Source: Silene latifolia (taxonomy: Eukaryota; Streptophyta; Magnoliopsida; Caryophyllales; Caryophyllaceae). Taken from it: a stretch of DNA of 64,000 bases. Numbering within the stretch: position 1 is the first letter of the stretch; each line of letters begins with the position of its first letter. The DNA lies in assembly GCF_048544455.1 (NCBI RefSeq), contig NC_133530.1, positions 19,521,748-19,585,747 of the forward strand. The letters run 5' to 3'. Positions 48,882 to 58,731 of the stretch are shown here, piece by piece. The position numbers and the translations under genes were made by a program. The notes below the pieces were generated by a model, which saw only the letters and a list, made by a program, of their open reading frames with translations, was not told the DNA's origin and made no database searches.

Positions 48882-51800
48882 TTAAGCTGCTGATTTGCCC
48901 TTCTTCTTCTGGATCTTTTTCATGTAGAATTCGAGCTCTTTGCCCTCCAAAATGTATCTGTGCCATTATCCAATTCAACAATGTTTAGCTAGTGAACAAT
49001 AGCATCGTAGTAAGATACTAAAAGCAGGCCGTAAAAAAATCTAGCTTTGTCAGGCAGGCTTGGTCACTTATATCGGAATTCGCACAACAGAAGTACTCCC
49101 AATATTTTGTCACATTTGCCAAAATTTCAACTTCTGAAAATGATAATATTATATAGGGTTATTTCATAACTATAATCCATCCTATTGGTGGTATGCAATA
49201 ATCAATCCATCCTATCAATAATCTCAATTAAATCCAACCTAAGCACCATACCTTCTTATAACGAACCAGCTGATATTTTTTTATGTTTATATGTATCAAA
49301 TAAATCAAGTACTTGATTCATCACTTGAAAATATTACACATAAACATCACATATATCATCTAGGTTGTCCAAAAACTATCAAATAATCCAATAAAAACTT
49401 AAAAAAATACAAGTTGGATCGTTATTAGAATGCATGGTGCTTAGGTTGGATTTAATTGGGATTATTGATAGGATGGAGTGATTATTGCAGACCACCAATA
49501 GGATGGATTATTGTTATGAAATAACCCTATTATATAATTGCATTGATAACCCCAAACATTTTCCATAGTATCAATACATATATTTTGATTTCACCTCACC
49601 ATCAAAGTCAATATGAAAAAATCAAAATGGGATGTAGGAAGTTTGAGCATCCGCAAAGGTGAGGCTCCCCATAATTTCTCTTTCCTTTTTTATTCGTCCA
49701 CCTCATTTTCCACTAACTTTTCCATTTACCCTCCCCATTTCATAACTACATCAATGTAACAATGGGGTTCCCCAATTCACACACAAAAATTTGGGAAGCT
49801 CCCCAAAAGTAACAAAAAATGCCTTACTTTTTTGTTGGGGACCTTCCCTAAAAACAGTGGAACCCCAAAAAATGGGGAGGTTGGTGCAACAATGGGGTTG
49901 CTCATTTTAGGAAAGAGAAGGCAAAAGGGGAGCTTATTTCCCTCCTTTGCGGATGTTAAAAACTACATTCATATCCAAATTGAAGGTGATTTGAGACTTG
50001 TAGTCATAGGAAAGAAAATAACTTACCCATCACAGCGGCCGCATTGACCAGGGCGAGAGGAAATGCATGCCAACAAACGACCACCACCAAATTGTTCTTC
50101 AATGTGAACGTCCAATTCACGACCCTCTTGACGCTTCTCCAACTTCCTAGTCACATGGTTGCTTTTTTTGGCCTCTTCTGCAGTCTCACCATCCTATGAG
50201 CAACAAAATATCAGGATTAGCAACATTTTCACAGAGCAATAACAAAGAATATACCTCAACAATCATGGAAAACTAATCTAAGTTACAGCACTACAAGATA
50301 AGAATTCCACAAACTGAATACAAGAACCCTATTATGTGCAGAGTAAGTGTCGTCTGGAAATAAAAACATGAACACAACAAGAATTCAAAACCATCTGAAA
50401 CATGCAAAATTACATCATATAATAAGCAAGAGAGTACACATAAGGAGGTCACACTAAATTAGTTGATAAAGTGATCACATACAAACTAATCCTAAATTGG
50501 TACAAGAGAATGTAAAACTCTTGGAATGAGGTGGGATTCACGTTTTCCCCTAAAATTTACTAATCAAACATCTTGAAATGTTGAATAAATTAGTGTCGGA
50601 GCAGAGTCTGATCTATGAAGCAAAGTAGGAAGCACAAACTCTACCATCAAACACGTAATAAAATAAGTCCACAGAGAGAGGACAAAATAATCTGAAAGAA
50701 CATAAATACCTCGCCTTCCTTCTTAGGAGCAGCTGCAGCAGACTTCTTCTTACGTCCAACTTCAACACCATAGTGTTGTAGATACCACTGTTTGAATGGT
50801 GCGGCATCAACCTGAACGATGGCACTCTTCACAAGAGTCTGTGTCCTGACCAGCTCATTGTTCGATGCATTGTACACCACATCTAAAATACGGGTTTTGC
50901 GGGTGACAGCCTCACTACCCCATGAGTAGTTACCAGTATCCAACCTCAATGCCCGCCATTTCACATTACCACCTCGAACCCTAACTCTACGAACAGTTTT
51001 GTTGCTGGAGAGCTTTGTGTTAGCAGGCTGCCTTCCCAACTCATACCTTTCATACAAAACAAACCCATCAATAAAACAGCATTGTAAGGAAACTACAGTA
51101 GCAAAAACCATCTCCTCATGATCAAGTATAGAAGCAACAAAAAACATAATAAAGATGTGACTGGAAAATTTTAGTCCAACACTCTAAATTCCTATTTGTC
51201 CTACCTCATCCATGACCACTACAAAAGTAACATTTCTTTCTTTATAAGAGCACTTTTGTCAATGCGAGTTCTAAATTCACCCAAAATAAGTGATATGAAG
51301 CCACAAGATTGCTCAGAAATGGGAACTGGTAAAAAATGAGATAATCGGAGGTAGATGATATTTATGCAACAGCATCAATAGTGTTCAACAATTTAGTGAA
51401 GATAACTAGCACATGATGCAAGGCACAACGAAATAGCTTATGTTTATGTTGCGTGCAGATGGAGAAACTAATCAGCACAGGACCGTCCATAAGCACACAA
51501 CGTTTACAGAATCAAGTTGAAACATATGTCATTCAAGAAGAAAGGTACTACATGGATGGTGCAGAAATGCAAGGAACGATCTAATGCAGCTTAGGGTTAT
51601 GTTGAGTATCAATCGTAAAACTAATTACCACAGGACCGTCTCATAAGCCCTGTGTAATTCAGCTCAAGGTAATGTTGAAAACCGATAGTAAAACTAATTA
51701 CCACAGGACCGTCTCATAAGCCCTACTCCTTAAAATAAATCAAATAATAAATAAATTTATTGGCTTTCCGATTTATAGAAAGAAAATGGACTGTGAATTT

Positions 51801-52297
51801 TCCTAATATACAAAAAACAATTAAAGCACATAACAATCATTTTTCCCGATCAAATAAGATCCCTGCTTATGCAACGCGACAAATGATTAAACTTTCTAAA
51901 ATCAAGGTGCAACATTTAATCTAAAAACAATTAATCTGAAGAACATGTCAAAAACAATGATTTTATTAAATCTAAAACATGCCCAATTAACAAATTACTA
52001 TACATTAATTGAAATTAACTAATTTCAAAAGAAAAATCACATAAATCATAACAATCAACAATCATGATAAATTAAAATTAAAATTAAAAGAAAAAAGAGT
52101 ATGAATTTACTTTCGCTTCTTTCTCCATGCCTTCTTCTTTCCTCCAGTTGCACGCCTCTTGTGCATAGAATCACGAGAAATACCTAATTACACACATTCA
52201 ATCAATCAATCAATTAACAAAAAATCGAATGAAATTAAAAATTACTGAATCCCAATTGGAGTAATTAAATGAAGTAAGAGAAAATTGCAGTACCCAT
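48882..52297 (-). CDS. RPS8: Cytosolic 40S ribosomal protein S8 (eS8)
   Basis: Five minus-strand exons: 52297-52294 (ATGG only), 52183-52111, 51046-50710, 50193-50027 and 48957-48882, all GT-AG, giving 218 aa. The protein starts [20 protein letters not shown] and contains [53 protein letters not shown] and [20 protein letters not shown]. The fourth exon carries [20 protein letters not shown] and the last ends [12 protein letters not shown]. This is the classic eS8 sequence and length (about 220 aa in plants). eS8 is a structural protein of the 40S subunit. The 4-base first coding exon is unusual but demanded by frame. The last intron contains a MULE-type MITE. No frame defects. Confidence 0.95.
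49156..49527. mobile_element. MULE-type MITE in the last RPS8 intron
   Basis: 372 bp with ~100-bp inverted termini (GGGTTATTTCATAACTATAA and its counterpart ending AACCC). The 9-bp duplication TATTATATA is at 49147-49155 and 49528-49536. Terminal sequence is related to the element at 6124-34818. Confidence 0.85.
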
Positions 52298-52318
52298 TTT
52301 GGGATGACGGAGGAGAAA

Positions 52319-52510
52319 TTAGGGTTACACTGTGATTGTTATGCTGCAATTGAAAAAATGAGGGAGAGAGAAAGAGGAGTGTAGGCTGCTTAAGGTTTTA
52401 TGTAAAACCCTAATTTTGGTGGTGCAATTGAAGATTGTGATCATCTTTGATTTGGGCTTTTATGTTGTATAAGCTTGTGGTGTGAGCGGTTGGGCTTTGA
52501 CACTAGCCCA
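52319..52510 (-). promoter_or_regulatory. RPS8 promoter: teloboxes and site II motifs
   Basis: AACCCTAA on the minus strand (52326-52319) and AAACCCTAA on the plus strand (52405-52413) are telobox (internal telomere-like) motifs. TGGGCT/AGCCCA occurs at 52453-52458, 52491-52496 and 52505-52510. Site II plus telobox is the known combination in plant ribosomal protein promoters (TCP and telobox-binding factors). No clear TATA box is seen, which is also common for this gene class. Confidence 0.7.
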
Positions 52511-52514
52511 AGGT

Positions 52515-53842
52515 TTGGGTGGCATGAACTCTTTGATAAGACAGTTTTACGGTAAAACGGGTTCAATAAATGGTGGGTCTAATATGATCTAGTTATTTAA
52601 CCTCAAACTTTATTTTGATTTGCACTTGACATTTCTTTTCTATGTGCTAAATGCATCTTGCTCCTTTCACTCGTCAGAGTAAATTTCTCGATGATTTTTG
52701 GGAGCCTCGTGCCCGTAGATGTCGCATATGATGATGATATGTATGTACGGCTCTGTACGTCGTGCTGCTAGTACGTAAGCATCATATATTTAAGGTTGCT
52801 GAAGAAAATTATTTTGATAAGTCGATATGTTATAGGGATAACCAACATGTTTAAGTATGTTATTTTTATTATTGTTTATAACGAGGGAATACGTGGTCGT
52901 TATCCTCGGTGCGCAGCAGGTAAACCCTTAATTACACGTGATAGCATGCGAATCACGTATATCAAGTAAGTCACCAGAGAGTGGCATATTTGAAGTCTAA
53001 AAGGCATAGCCTTAGGCTATAAATACTCCACAAAATTAAATAATATGTAATTTGAATCATAAATGGTTCAATACAAAATTTATAACTATGTTATTAATTA
53101 TTATTATTTTCAAGTTGAATTTATTAAAAATGGACTGGTCTTATCGTAAGAAGAGGTTATATATAGGGAAGACCTAATGTAACAACAAAATTACTAATGT
53201 CACTCGTTTTTGTGAGACGGTAAATAGTAGCATTCTCTTAGATTTGCCTTGTAATGGTGTAGCATTAACAAAAAGGGTTATGACATTATCAATCCAATAT
53301 ATAGGGTATAATACTCCTAGTTTGTGTTTGGGTGGAGATCTTTGTGGCTACATTCTAACCTGTTAGAGCTAAACAACTCTAATGGCTGTATATAGAGACT
53401 CACTTGCAATTATTAAAAATTACCAAGAAAATATGCTCACCATTGGTGATAGAAAATTTGCTCCTCTTTGTAAGTGGTTGTAGCTCCACCAAGCTATATA
53501 ACTTATCTTTTAAGGGATGGCGATAGGGCGTCACCCGCTGGCGCTGAATCTCGGCGCCGCCTTAATTAAAAAAGAGAGATATTATAAATTAAAAAGTTTG
53601 TTTTTGATTTTACGTCAAAGTCTTAAGAGTAGACACGTAATCTAATATTTACTCAATTAAATTAAAATTGTAACTAAATTAAAACAGGTCATCATCAATT
53701 GTCAACCTAAATTATTGTTGATTTAGCAATCCAATCATCTATAATCTCAAAAATAAACAAAATTGAATTTAGTATTTACGTCGTCTATTGATCTTATCAA
53801 GTATATCAGAGTTGTGATATTCAGTTGTAAATCTGCAATTCC
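52515..53842. other. Intergenic sequence, no gene
   Basis: AT-rich sequence with no domain-bearing ORF. A short GC stretch at 53524-53565 (GGGCGTCACCCGCTGGCGCT) resembles one at 55270-55288 and may be an element end. Confidence 0.4.
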
Positions 53843-54272
53843 GGCTCTGTTTGGTAAAACTAACTGAAAAGGCAATTGAAACACGAAAAAGTAGTGAAAA
53901 ACCGAAAAAGCTAATCGAAATCAAAAGGTAAATCGATAAAGTAGCTGGAAATTAGGAACTGATAAGGTAACTGATTATATAAAAAAGTGTTTGACAAACT
54001 AACTGAAAAGATAACTGATTTTGATGAAATGACGTAAAAGGATATGATAATTACTTAATAGTATAAATTGAAGGGGTAAAAACGGAAAATAAAAACAAAT
54101 CAGGTACCTGAAATCTCAAATGCTACTCTAGGTAGCATTTCATTTCAGGTGGCTTATTTGGTTAAATAAGCTACTTGCCAAACGCGTACAAAAAAATAAG
54201 GTACCTGAAATTTTGGTCAAATAAGCTACTTTGACTAAATCAGGTACCTGAAATGTCTTGCCAAACGGAGCC
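53843..54272. mobile_element. Tourist-like MITE, copy 1
   Basis: 430 bp, from GGCTCTGTTTGGTAAAACTA to CTTGCCAAACGGAGCC. Most of it matches the copy at 54539, including a central CTACTCTAGGTAGCATTTCA. The expected 3-bp duplication is not clear. Confidence 0.75.
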
Positions 54273-54538
54273 TCTTCCAACCTTTCTAATTCACTTGCAA
54301 ATTTACAATTCTATGCTCCAACATTTCTAATTCATTAACAACCAAGATATGTCGATGCATTTTCTACCTTGTAATGGTGTTTGATAGCATGCAAGTTATG
54401 ACCTTCCAAGTGGGACCTCATATATACATGCTCTTGGTACATAGCGCAAAATGCTTAATCGTGAATTGATCGGGGATGATGATTGAGTTTGATGCTGAAT
54501 TATAATTGTTTTACAAAGTGTCATTCGTAAAAGTATTA

Positions 54539-54971
54539 GGCTCTGTTTGGTAAAACTAATTGAAAAGGTAGTTGAAACTTGAAAAGGTACCTGAAAACTG
54601 AAAAGGTGCCTGAAACCTGAAAAGGTAACTGATAAGGTAGCTGAAAATTAGGAACTGATAAGGTAACTGATTATATAAAAAAGATATTTGACAAACTAAC
54701 TGAAAAGGTAACTGATTTTGATGAAATGACGTAAAATGATATGATAATTATTTAACACTATAGATTTAAAGGGTAAAAACGGAAAATTAAATCAAATCAG
54801 GTACCTGAAATCTCAAATGCTACTCTAGGTAGCATTTCATTTCAGGTAGCTTATTTGGTTAAATAAGCTACTTGCCAAACGCTTACAAAAAAAAATAAGG
54901 TACCTGAAATTTTGGTCAAATAAGCTACTTTGATCAAATCAGGTACCTGAAATGACTTGCCAAACGGAGCC
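54539..54971. mobile_element. Tourist-like MITE, copy 2
   Basis: 433 bp with the same ends as copy 1 and in the same orientation. TTA on each side (54536-54538 and 54972-54974) supports the PIF/Harbinger class. The copies are 266 bp apart. Confidence 0.85.
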
Positions 54972-54974
54972 TTA

Positions 54975-55597
54975 GTCGCAAATTGTGTATCGTTTTCTTT
55001 TTCTTTTCTTTTTTTAAAGAAACTGTGTATCTTGTTTGTTCTAATTAACTTGGATCTCCATTCCTCAAAAAGAGGCAAAATACTAGGAACAATTCAACTG
55101 TTTCCCTTTCAATTATCTATAAATAATCTATAATTATAATTAATTATGCAATTTAAAGTTCCCAAATTATCCTTTTTAATTAATTAGTGTGAATTCAAAT
55201 TTTAGTGGAGCAAAATGAAAATACATAATTAATTTACTATAATACCCCCGGTGATGCCTAATTTGAGTGTCACCCGGTGGCGCCATCTCGTTTTCCATCT
55301 TTTAAATGAAAAAAAAGTAACTAAAAAATAATAATTTAAAATATAACAAAATTTATCGTAATGTAAGGTATTGCATTTTAGTTTGCTATTAAAGGGCAAT
55401 ATAGCTTAAAAGTGCGTTGTAAGGCTCGCCAGCCATGGGGCGTATATGAGGAGGGCTCGCCAACCGCAGTGCGTTGTAAGGCTCGCCAGCCATGGGGAGG
55501 GGGGGTCGGTTGATCGACCGTGAGAATAGCCGTGTTGGATGGGCCTGTTTTTGAAATAAGCGGGTTCCGCGATGAAGCCCCCTGTTGACATTTGAAG
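54975..55597. other. Intergenic sequence with a GC-rich direct repeat
   Basis: 55411-55438 and 55470-55497 share TGCGTTGTAAGGCTCGCCAG plus CCATGGGG. No gene is seen. It borders the hairpin array. Confidence 0.5.
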
Positions 55598-56198
55598 GAA
55601 TAGTGAATTTTGAATTTTCACTACTCGTTTTTGAATATGAAGTGGCGTTTTTAATCGTCGTTTGTTTGAATTTTGAAGGAAATAGCGAATTTTGAATTTT
55701 CGCTATTACGTTTGAAGTGACGGTTTATGTTGTCGCCGTTGACATGTGAAGGAAATAGTGAATTTTGATTTTTCACTATTACTTTTGGAGTGACGGTTTA
55801 TGTTGCCGCCGTTGACATGTGTGGTGAAAATAGTGAAATTTGAATTTCCACTATTATTTTGAAAATGACGGTTTTAATTGCCGTCGTTTGAAATTTGAAG
55901 AAATAGTGAATTTTGAATTTTCACTATTATTTTTGAAATGACGGTTTTAATTGCCGTCGTTTGAAATTTGAAGAAATAGTGAATTTTCACTATCATTTTT
56001 GAAAATGACGGTTTTAATTGTCGTCGTTTGAAATTTGAAGAAATAGTGAATTTTAAATTTTCACTATCATCGTTGAAGTGAAAGTGGCGGTTTTAATCGC
56101 CGTTTGTTTGAATTTTTGAAGGAAAATAGCGAATTTTGATTTCACTATTTGTTTTTGTATTTGCAAAATGACGGAGTCCCTAATGTCGTCATTGAAGA
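55598..56198. repeat. Array of eight double-hairpin repeats (67-82 bp units)
   Basis: Units begin near 55598, 55679, 55753, 55827, 55901, 55974, 56041 and 56123. Each has two inverted repeats: arms AATAGTGAA/TTCACTATT around a TTTGAA-like loop, and GACGG/CCGTC around TTTTAATTG. In the unit at 55679 the first stem is AATAGCGAA/TTCGCTATT, a paired change. Spacers (TTTGAAATTTGAAG) are more even. It lies just upstream of the candidate exon at 56437. Confidence 0.85.
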
Positions 56199-56280
56199 TT
56201 TGAGGTTTGATGGGAAATTGGGCCAAAGCCCAAAATTCCGCTGAATAGAGTAGGGAGCACCTTATTGAGGCGCGAGCTAC

Positions 56281-56449
56281 TTGGCGAGGTAAGGGGGTTT
56301 CCCTTTTTCTCTGTAAAAGACGCGAGATTGGTTTGCATACCATTCTCACTTCGCCTTCTTCATCCTCTCGACAAAACAAACAAAAAACCCGCCATTGTTG
56401 GTCTTCTTGCTTGCTCCAGTTCGTGCCATCATCAAAATGTCATCTCAAG
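56281..56449 (+). other. Candidate 5' UTR and first exon of an unidentified gene
   Basis: A C/T-rich leader (CTTCGCCTTCTTCATCCTCT) is followed by ATCATCAAAATGTCATCTCA and a donor AAG|GTATGTATT at 56449/56450, giving M-S-S-Q plus one base. This looks like the start of a housekeeping-type gene. No second exon is recognisable downstream before P450-like sequence on the other strand, so it may be a truncated duplicate. Confidence 0.35.
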
Positions 56450-56697
56450 GTATGTATTTCCTCTTGAATCCATTTGAATTTGTTGGTCTTTTGATAAATT
56501 GAATTAGGGCGAAATTTTACCCTTAAAAATCGATTTGGGCGTTTTTTATTGAGCCCATTTCGAGTGGAATTGGTGACTGCATTAGGTTAGAAACCTGTTT
56601 AGGAGTATGTTGGTTAAAAAAATGACGTGGAAAGGCAAGCTACCTTTATTTCCCTAGAAGACATGCATATTGTGCAAATGCGATATCAAACATATTA

Positions 56698-56898
56698 CTC
56701 CCTCTGTCCCGGTTATTTGTAGTCCTTTTTTATTTTTGGGCGTCTCAATCAATTGCTGCCCTTTCTATTTTAGGATTGCATTTGATGAACAATTTGGTCA
56801 TTCATACTCAATTTCATCTACATGTCATTTAATAATTGGTCATCTCCTCTTTCTTTGTGTTAAAACCAAATGACAACAAATGACCGGGACGGAGGGAG
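56698..56898. mobile_element. Stowaway MITE (Tc1/mariner type), 201 bp
   Basis: Canonical ends CTCCCTCTGTCCCGGTTATT and AAATGACCGGGACGGAGGGAG, flanked by TA (56696-56697, 56899-56900). No coding sequence. Confidence 0.92.
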
Positions 56899-56913
56899 TA
56901 TAGTTTAAGGGAC

Positions 56914-57647
56914 TTGCTATTTCCAACACAAAAATTTACTTAATCCTACACAAATTTGGGACTTGTTCCGACATTACCCCTCTCATTTTTAGCCCAACTG
57001 TAAACCTATCTCACCTCTCTCGACCTTTTCTTGATAAACACACACACACACACACAAAAAAAAAACCATGGCAACAACCTGAACCACCCCTACCAGCCAA
57101 CCTTCACCACCACCACCGGACCGCCTGCATCGCCCCACCCTCACCCTTCCACCACCCCCACGCCCTACAACCACCGCTCCATCCCACATCCCCTCCCTTG
57201 ACTATGCACCTTTGCCACATGTCGTTGCCCTACAAAACAGCCTTCACCCACCTCTGCACCGCGTTTCCCACCACCGTCGACGACCAACCCTGGCGCAACA
57301 TCCCCTTCCTGCCGACGCCCCACCATAGTGCCCACCCTTGAACAAACCTAGATTGAAATACAATGTTTATAAATTCAATCGATGGAGGAGTTCATCAATT
57401 ATATTGACCCACAAAGTTAATAAATCCAATTCACAAATCATTTGATCGAAATTTATGTAAATCTAATCAACAAAATGAAGTAATTATCTGTTTAATTGCC
57501 ATCTACAATTCATAATTAAAAAATTGGGATAATTTTAATTAGGTTTTGGAAAAAGGGAAAAGTGAGTTTTTATTAGAGGAAGGGTAATTGTGGAAAAAGT
57601 TGACAAAATGTGTAGGATTAAGTAAAAGGCTGTGTAGGATTTAGCAA
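56914..57647. mobile_element. TIR element with a C-rich core
   Basis: Termini TTGCTATTTCCAACACAAAA... and (reverse-complemented) TTGCTAAATCCTACACAGCC... share ACTTAATCCTACACA within ~38 bp. The core 57060-57340 is CCACC-rich (simple-sequence-like) and encodes only low-complexity Pro/Thr or, on the other strand, Gly/Val strings. No clear target duplication. Confidence 0.55.
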
Positions 57648-57654
57648 TTACGTA

Positions 57655-57935
57655 ATTTAATTTTCGGAAGCAATGAATTGTGGCCTAGTATAAAGTTGTG
57701 ATTTTGTGTTTTAAGCACGTCTTTCGCGGCTTCAGCTGAATGACTCAAAATCATTGATTTACAGCCTAGTCGTAAATATCATCGGGACGGAGGGAGTATA
57801 TAATTTAATTTTCGGAAGTAATGAATTGTGGCCTAGTATAAAAGTTGTGATTTTGTGTTTTAAGCACCTCTTTCGCGGCTTCAGCTGAATGACTCAAAAT
57901 CATTGATTTACAGCCCAATCGTAAATATCACGATA
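57655..57935. repeat. ~140-bp direct duplication with a Stowaway end
   Basis: TAATTTAATTTTCGGAAG...CATTGATTTACAGCC...CGTAAATATCA occurs twice (57655-57780 and 57802-57930). Between the copies is CATCGGGACGGAGGGAGTA, one end of a Stowaway element. The repeat end and 57931-57957 form a 26-bp inverted repeat. Confidence 0.75.
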
Positions 57936-57956
57936 TTTACAACTGGGCCGTAAATC

Positions 57957-58144
57957 ATGGCTAGCTTGGATAAGTAGATGTATGGTTTAAGGGGATCAAA
58001 TTGGCATAGGTTTCCAAGGGAGGGAAGCTCACTTGGGCTGGAGGAAAGGTTGAATGGTGTCGCTTTTTTAGTCAACTTTTGTAAAAAGAATTTAGATGAG
58101 GGGAAGATTGGAAGAACACCAAGTAGGATTATTAGAAGTAGCAT
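57957..58144 (-). pseudogene. Cytochrome P450 N-terminal fragment
   Basis: Minus-strand frame starting MLLLIILLGVLPIF (hydrophobic ER anchor), then a basic stretch and a proline-type hinge continuing ELPSLGNLCQFDPLKPYIYL and SKLAMIYGPVVNI. This matches the 'PP-P-LP-IGN-hydrophobic ... LA-YGP' start of CYP71-clan enzymes. It stops after about 75 residues in the inverted repeat; there is no heme-binding region (FxxGxRxC) nearby. It is a truncated relic. Confidence 0.7.
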
Positions 58145-58731
58145 TTTTTATTTTTTATTTTTGGTTATGATAAGAGTAAGATTAATGGTTTATGGGATGA
58201 AATTGCTCTTAAATATGTGATATTTGACATAAACTTTCTTTTCAAAAATACACCTTTTACAATATAATTGATTTAAAATTTAAAATTCTGATGAAGGAAA
58301 GAAAATGTTCTTTAAATTACAATTATACCACGGGTGCCGGTGGTACTCAAAATGAGCACCATCAAATGACGTCAGCTCATATTTTTTTGGTATTAATATA
58401 AGATAAACACTATATTTTCTTTGCCAAAATGTTTGAAGCAAATATTAAAAATGGTCTTCTCTCAACACTTATTTGTTACTCCGTATTTAATTGTGAGAAA
58501 TTTTTAAAATCTGATCAGACTAAGTCAAAACTAGTAGATTAAAAAATAAGTTTTAAGCTTATATAATAATACATATTTAATGTAAGTCTTTTGAGATACC
58601 ATCTCTTGCTAAACTAATAGAAGACATAATATGAGAACGAAATAGAAATTAAATAATTCTCTTCCCTCATCATGTGAGAGGTCTCTCAATTAACGCTAGT
58701 AAAAGACCGTTTTTTTAAAATTTTTGTGTCA
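58145..58731. other. Intergenic, no gene
   Basis: AT-rich. A short GC patch at 58330-58350 (CACGGGTGCCGGTGGTACTC). The part adjoining 58731 should be the polygalacturonase 3' UTR. Confidence 0.4.

Noticed and set aside
57061-57340. Proline/threonine-rich sequence as a cell-wall protein gene
   Set aside because: C-rich simple-sequence core of a TIR element without a start, signal peptide or consistent frame.
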